Origin: Quercus robur
Taxonomy: Eukaryota; Streptophyta; Magnoliopsida; Fagales; Fagaceae
DNA: 64,000 nt
Reading direction: 5' to 3'
Assembly: GCF_932294415.1 (NCBI RefSeq)
Contig: NC_065538.1
Location: 74,625,834 to 74,689,833 of the forward strand
Both the position numbers and the translations under genes were made by a program. Below, piece by piece: positions 59,228 through 64,000 of this stretch. The notes beneath the pieces were generated by a model. The model saw nothing but the letters and a program-made list of their open reading frames with translations. It ran no database searches and was not told where the DNA came from. Numbering within the stretch: the first letter of the stretch is position 1; every line of letters begins with the position of its first letter.

Positions 59228-61231
59228 GGTGCTAAGATAAGGATCAAAACACAGAGCGAAAGAACAAAAACCACAAAACCAAAACCAAGGGCAGACTGCA
59301 AGTTAGCACAAAAACAAAAAATAGAATCAAAATCTATATGATGCATGAACAAGTTTAAATGTCATGATGCATGTGCTAATGCAGTGAATCAAGTCAAAAA
59401 GATTCAAATTACAAAATTGGCTTGCACATAAAGGTTTTCAACACAAAAACCCCAAAATATAGAAACCACTTGATCAATTTTTTTAAAAAAATTGATGAAT
59501 TGATCATTACACATGATAGAATAACAACAATAATGACCAATTACATCAATTGGAGAAACCAATTTCATCAATTTAAGCCAATTTGACAAAATCCCCAATT
59601 CGAATCAAATTCAAAACCCTAGAATTTCCAATTTTTCAAAAACCACAAAATTGATCAAATTAAACTATAGGGAACATCAATATAACATCATGGCACAAAA
59701 ACCCATTGATCAATTACACAAGAATAGGCTTGAATCATCAAAAACCCCAAAATTTTTGAAGATGCCAAAAATACCCATGAGAATGCATGAAAAATGCATG
59801 AAAACAAGAAATAAACTTGAAAAAGAAGGGCAAAAGGGTTTTACCGGCTTCTAAGGACAAAAACCTTGCAAAAATCTTGAAGGAAAATGACAAAAATTTG
59901 ATGGTGGAGCCAAGAGCCAACGCGGAGAGAGAGAAAAGCAAGAAAAAGTTTGAATAGTGACTTTGAAAAAGTCCAATTCTGCTTTTTGAAAAACCTGATA
60001 CATGAGTTTTGATCTGTCGAAAATCAGCCTCGACCGGTCGAAATAAACAGAGACTCCCTTTCTCAAAAATTTTAAAATTTTAAAAATTTCGATCGGTCGA
60101 AAAACAGAATGGACTGATCGAATCAGGCAGAGGCTAACCATATTTTTCAGGAAAAACACAATTCTTGAAAAACAAGTTGATTTAACTCAAAGCATTAAAA
60201 TTTAAGACCAAAAATGCATGAGTATGAGATGATATGATTTTCCAAACAAGAATTTTAAGCCCAATATTCCCAAAAACAAAATTTTGCATTCTCCACAAAT
60301 TTTCAAGCAACAAATTTAGTTTGCACATAATTCAAAGTGATTGCAAAAAATTTGGTTGGTCAGACCATAAACACACACAATAACATGTACAATGTTTAGC
60401 AAATAGTAACTCATGTAATGTGTGCGACTAGCAAAGACTTGAGATACATGTGAGGTGATATGTGAATAGCAATCAATCACAAAGTCTACAAAATTCATCA
60501 CAAAGAATTTAAAAGAGACTATCACCTAAAGAGTTAAATCATATAACTCCCACATCTCCTAGATCATAAGCTTGCAATCATGTAAGTTTCTTGTATTTAT
60601 GCCTCATAATATACATTCCAATTTTAAGTTTATGTGAGTTTGGCATCAAGCCTAATAGTACACACCAATTAGATTTTAAGAATTAAGCACTTTTACCGAG
60701 ACTTCACCTTATGTTCTTTTTGTGCATGTGCTACACTTTCTCGAGTACAAAATCTTATGATATGCACTAAGGTGTTCATGATTGGCTAGTGAACAGTGGT
60801 GAGATGGTTATTTATGCCTTTCTCTAAAAGTTCAAGTCCAACATTTAAAAACATGTGACTTCAAGATTAAGACATAGTAATCAAAAACCATACACATCTT
60901 TCCCACACAACATGCACTACAAATCTTCAACTAGTAAAGTGCAATAAATAAGCTCATCAAAGCTAAACAAGTTACAAAAAACATGTTATGTGAAAATAAA
61001 TTGACCAATCTTGTTCTCAAAAACCAAGAAGAATAGTGCAAAAACAAAATGTGCTTCCTTTTTCCCCTTTTTTATTTTATTTTAATAAAAATAAAAAAAA
61101 CACCTAGAATGAAATGCATGAATATTATGCTATGCAAATCCTAGAGACAAAAAAAAAAAAAAAAAACAAAACCAAAGAACAATGGTCACAAAGGGTAGAG
61201 CAATGAAGCACAAGGACCATGTCAGAAAGAC
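59228..61231. other. Non-coding interior of the copia-like element
   Basis: About 2 kb where pol should be. No RT, integrase or protease motif in any frame. It includes cgaccggtcgaa and cgatcggtcgaa strings (60010-60125) like those of the LTR, and is otherwise A-rich on the plus strand. Confidence 0.7.
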
Positions 61232-62203
61232 TCAGTTAGGTCGAGTCTTTTGCATCCAAAACTTTTTAGATGCACCACGAGCATTGGAGTTCTTATTCAC
61301 TGGAGAATGATTACCAACTCCAGGATTGGAATAAAGGTTTAAAGCCTTTACCAAATCACGAATAAGTACCATAGGATCAAGTGCTTGAGGCACAGATACT
61401 TTTGGTTTGTTTGCTCTCTTTGCAGCTTGCAGCTTGTAGCAATTTGGACGTATATGTCCAGTCTTTCCACAAAAGTGACAAACCCATGCAGGTTTATCAT
61501 GTGTCTTATCCTTAGATAGGGTAGGCTTCTTAGGCTTAGATTCTTTCAGATCAACCCTAATCTTCCTAGATGATGAACCTTCTAAGGGTTTAGCAACCTC
61601 ACTCACAGGGGGTTTGACAGTTTCACTCACTATCTCACTCACTGAAGGTTCAAAAGAAGAAGATGAAGGAACAAACTTAGTGGAATGGGGAGCGGACACA
61701 CAGATGCTATCAACATAACCTAAATCAGTTTTGTCAAAAGATGACTTTTGAACACTCAACATTTGATCATGTTTAGAACTAGCAGATCTAGCAACATATA
61801 AATCAAGTTCCAAAGATTTAACTTTATCAAGCAACAACATGTTTTCAGTTTTCACATTGTTCAAAAGATCATTAGCATCAAACAATTTAACAAGCAAAAT
61901 TTTCTTTTCAAGCTCAAGAGATTCAACTTTCTTTAGGCCAAGTTCAACATTCATAGCATCCTTTGCAGCAACTTTGCAAAGTTTGTTATAGGCCTCTTGA
62001 AGATCTGCATCTTCAGAAAGTTCCCCATCAGAAGGGTTCTCTTCAACAGATATGCTCTCATCAACTACAGCAGTAGCAGTGAAAGCAAGGAAGTTTCCAT
62101 CCTCATCACAATCAGACTCATGATCAGAAACTTCACCATCACTAAGGGTTACAGCCATAGCCTTACCCATAGATTTCAAATAGGTTGGACATTCAGATTT
62201 CAT
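61232..62203 (-). pseudogene. Gag, C-terminal part with second zinc knuckle
   Basis: Continues gag in frame after a single TGA (plus about 62204-62206). It begins HMKSECP, the end of the first zinc knuckle, then has an acidic region, a coiled-coil-like stretch (about LQEAYNKLCKVAAKDAMNVE to VKSLELDLYVAR), a Ser/Pro/Lys-rich part, and a second knuckle CHFCGKTGHIRPNC (C-x2-C-x4-H-x4-C). It ends KKFWMQKTRPN and a stop, where intact relatives go on into protease. Nucleocapsid proteins of this type coat the RNA in the particle. Confidence 0.85.
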
Positions 62204-62206
62204 GTG

Positions 62207-63112
62207 TCAATACCCTTGACATCCAAAACATTGAGAGCCCAAAGAATTATTGGAAGATTGACCTTCTCTTTCTCTAGGTTTATCATTGTTATTAACCTTA
62301 GTGGGATCATGTTTCCTAAAATTTCTAGGTTCAGCAGTGTTTATGCCTCTTGCCTTTCTATTGTTATTCCTGAGAAAGTTTTTAAACTTCTTGGCAAGAT
62401 AGGCAATCTCTGTAGCAGAGAGCTCATCATCAAATCCACCACTATTAACATCATCAACTGACTTAAGAGCCATTGATTTGGATTTGGTAGTTTTGGGTAG
62501 ATCCAACTCATAGGATTGAAGAGATCCTACAAGCTCATCAACAGGGATGGAGTCCACATCCTTACTTTCAGTAATGGCAGTCACCTTGGGTCTAAAGTCC
62601 TCAGTCAAAGATCTAAGAATCTTCCTAACAATTTTAGGTTGATCATAGATTTCACCCAAGTTAAAAGCAGAATTAACAATATCATTCAGTTTAGCATAGA
62701 ATTCATCAAAAGATTCATCATCAGACATCCTAATGCATTCAAATTTAGAAGTCAATTGCTGCAATTTATTTATTTTGACAGCCTTCGTGCCTTCATGCAC
62801 AGTTTGAAGGATATTCCAAGCAGTATGAGCGATCTCAACATTCGAGATTCTCTTAAATTCCTCCATAGAAACAGCATTAAAAATCGCATTAATAGCTTTG
62901 CTATTAAACGAAACTGCTTCTTTCTGAGAAGTTTGCCACTCACTAACAGGAGTAGTGGGCTTCTCCCATCCGTATTCAACGGAGTTCCACACCCTCTCAT
63001 CAATGGATTTCAAGAAAGCTTTCATCCTTACTTTCCAGTAAGCATAATTATTCCCATCAAAGTGAAGAGGAATAACAAGAGAGTGTCCGTGTTCCATGAC
63101 AACAGGGGTCAA
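62207..63112 (-). CDS. Gag, N-terminal part (copia-type, UBN2-like)
   Basis: On the minus strand 301 codons from ATG 63112, or 288 or so from the second Met (MEHGHSLVIPLHFDGNNYAYWKVRM). The N-terminus FDGNNYAYWKVRMKAFLKS is the start of copia gag domains. ISNVEIAHTAWNILQTVHEG, LTSKFECIRMSDDESFDEFYAKLNDIVNSA and VRKILRSLTEDFRPKVTAI are the conserved capsid blocks (UBN2 family). The frame is clean up to CFGCQGY, inside the first zinc knuckle, where a TGA stops it. The preserved frame suggests recent activity; the stop would cut off both knuckles' full function. Confidence 0.9.
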   Translation of the reverse strand: MTPVVMEHGHSLVIPLHFDGNNYAYWKVRMKAFLKSIDERVWNSVEYGWEKPTTPVSEWQTSQKEAVSFNSKAINAIFNAVSMEEFKRISNVEIAHTAWNILQTVHEGTKAVKINKLQQLTSKFECIRMSDDESFDEFYAKLNDIVNSAFNLGEIYDQPKIVRKILRSLTEDFRPKVTAITESKDVDSIPVDELVGSLQSYELDLPKTTKSKSMALKSVDDVNSGGFDDELSATEIAYLAKKFKNFLRNNNRKARGINTAEPRNFRKHDPTKVNNNDKPREREGQSSNNSLGSQCFGCQGY

Positions 63113-63156
63113 GGATCAGCTCAGTGATCAAAGAATCAACAACAAAAGAGCTACTC

Positions 63157-63168
63157 GCTCTGATACCA
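63157..63168 (-). other. Primer-binding site for initiator Met tRNA
   Basis: tggtatcagagc on the minus strand, two bases after the 5' LTR end at 63171. It is complementary to the 3' end of plant initiator methionine tRNA, the usual primer of copia elements. Confidence 0.9.
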
Positions 63169-63170
63169 CT

Positions 63171-64000
63171 TGACAGTTTTTTGACCCCTTAAACAATTGA
63201 TTAAACCTAGGTAATTAGCCAAGTTGTTACTTAGTCCAATTAAACAAGTCTAGGTTATCACAATAATAAAGATCAAATCATGCAAAGCAGCGGAAAATAA
63301 ATAACACACGATACGATCACCCAGGAAACCAAACCGGTAAAAACCTGGGGAGGATTTGACCTAGCTATCCTCAAGGTAAACTTGAATCCACTATCTTGAA
63401 AGAATCGAAGTTCATACAAAAGGACTTACAAGCACCCCCGCTCGACTTCCTAATGCTACCAACCAGTAGAACTTACTGATACGACCACGTGCAAGCTCCG
63501 AATCCACAGACTCCTTCTTTCTTGGATTCCCACCAGCTACAAGCACCCCCGCTTGTGTATTCTTTAAGCTTTAATGGCAGCAACTGTTTTGATCATCAAG
63601 GTGTAGAGAATATCTCCTCCTTGAAAACCCTAAGTTTGTGTAAAGGAAAGCTCCTCTAGATCTCACAAGAGATTTACACAAACCGCAATATGAGCAACAC
63701 TAAAACGTGGCTAGGGTCTGCCTTTTATACTTAGGACAAATAAGAAACCCTAAAAACATTTTAAAACAACTAGGGCTGAGTTGGAAAATTCTGCAGAAAA
63801 GCGATCTGCCCAAGCTTCGATCGGTCGAGCCTAAGCTTCGATCGATCGAGCCAGGCCGAAAGCCATAGTGCTTTCTGCTTTACACTCGATTCCAACTTTA
63901 CATTGACATACAACTTTGAGCTAGTTTTAAATACTTCTAAACACATTGTTTTGATCATGGTTTGCCAACAATACAAATTAGAGTTCTAAATACATAAAGT
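63171..64000 (-). repeat. 5' LTR of the copia-like element (cut by window end)
   Basis: About 830 of an expected 851 bases are present. It matches 56843-57672 almost base for base, including the cgatcgatcgag cluster. Confidence 0.92.

Larger units (their letters stand above)
56843..64000 (-). mobile_element. Copia-like LTR retrotransposon, gag kept, pol lost, runs off the window
   Basis: Direct repeats 56843-57693 and 63171-64000 are its LTRs (TG/CA ends; about 16 differences by eye over 830 bases, near 98%). Read on the minus strand, the 5' LTR at 63171 is followed after two bases by tggtatcagagc (plus 63157-63168), the initiator-Met primer site. Next come gag (61232-63112), about 1.9 kb without coding, a 'plant transposon protein'-type ORF (58329-59227), and a polypurine tract (aaagggggagt, plus about 57695-57706) before the 3' LTR. 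Gag with UBN2-like and two zinc-knuckle parts points to copia, probably near the SIRE/Maximus group. Protease, integrase, RT and RNase H are absent, so it depends on a helper. The outer flank on the right lies outside the window, so the target duplication cannot be checked (left flank ctaat). Confidence 0.9.

Overview
This window is nuclear DNA from a higher plant. Four intact, recognisable plant genes sit in very AT-rich intergenic DNA full of transposons. Introns are GT-AG, a plant-type aspartic proteinase with a saposin-like insert is present, and retroelements include an LTR element with an initiator-Met primer site, LINEs with an RNase H tail, tRNA-derived SINEs, Helitrons and MITEs. A woody eudicot is my guess; the sequence does not fix the species.

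Layout. Positions 222-5087 hold a decayed minus-strand LINE (ORF1 tail, endonuclease, reverse transcriptase, zinc-binding region, RNase H). It abuts a 2.4-kb TIR-bounded, hAT-like element (5088-7512) that carries a second, collapsed LINE on the plus strand. Positions 7513-9980 are intergenic, with a MITE and a tiny poly(A) retro-insertion.

The gene-bearing core is 9.9-34 kb. It holds a phytepsin-type aspartic proteinase (13 coding exons, 11410-15952, +) with a 1.3-kb leader intron; an intronless MAPKKK17/18-like kinase (20126-21442, +) with an ABRE-like G-box upstream; an SLAH1/4-like S-type anion channel (28414-31097, +, two exons); and a convergent BAP31-like ER protein gene (31618-33783, -, two exons). 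The kinase and anion-channel families are both linked to ABA and stress physiology, but nothing here shows that the four genes work together.

From 34 kb to the end the window is almost entirely repeats: two related non-autonomous Helitrons, a MULE-type MITE with a 9-bp target duplication, truncated LINEs, a probable solo LTR, and a 4.3-kb LTR element (42034-46343) with no gag-pol but an 80-bp tandem array. An unnamed dispersed repeat family recurs at least six times between 37.5 and 55.3 kb. There is also a foldback element, an F-box/FBD pseudogene, and SINEs. The last 7.2 kb (56843 to the window end) is a minus-strand copia-like LTR element that keeps gag but has lost protease, integrase and reverse transcriptase; where pol is absent it carries a 'putative plant transposon protein' type ORF.

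Exon borders were set by hand from splice sites and family conservation. Boundaries of degenerate repeats are approximate. No alignment or database search was run.
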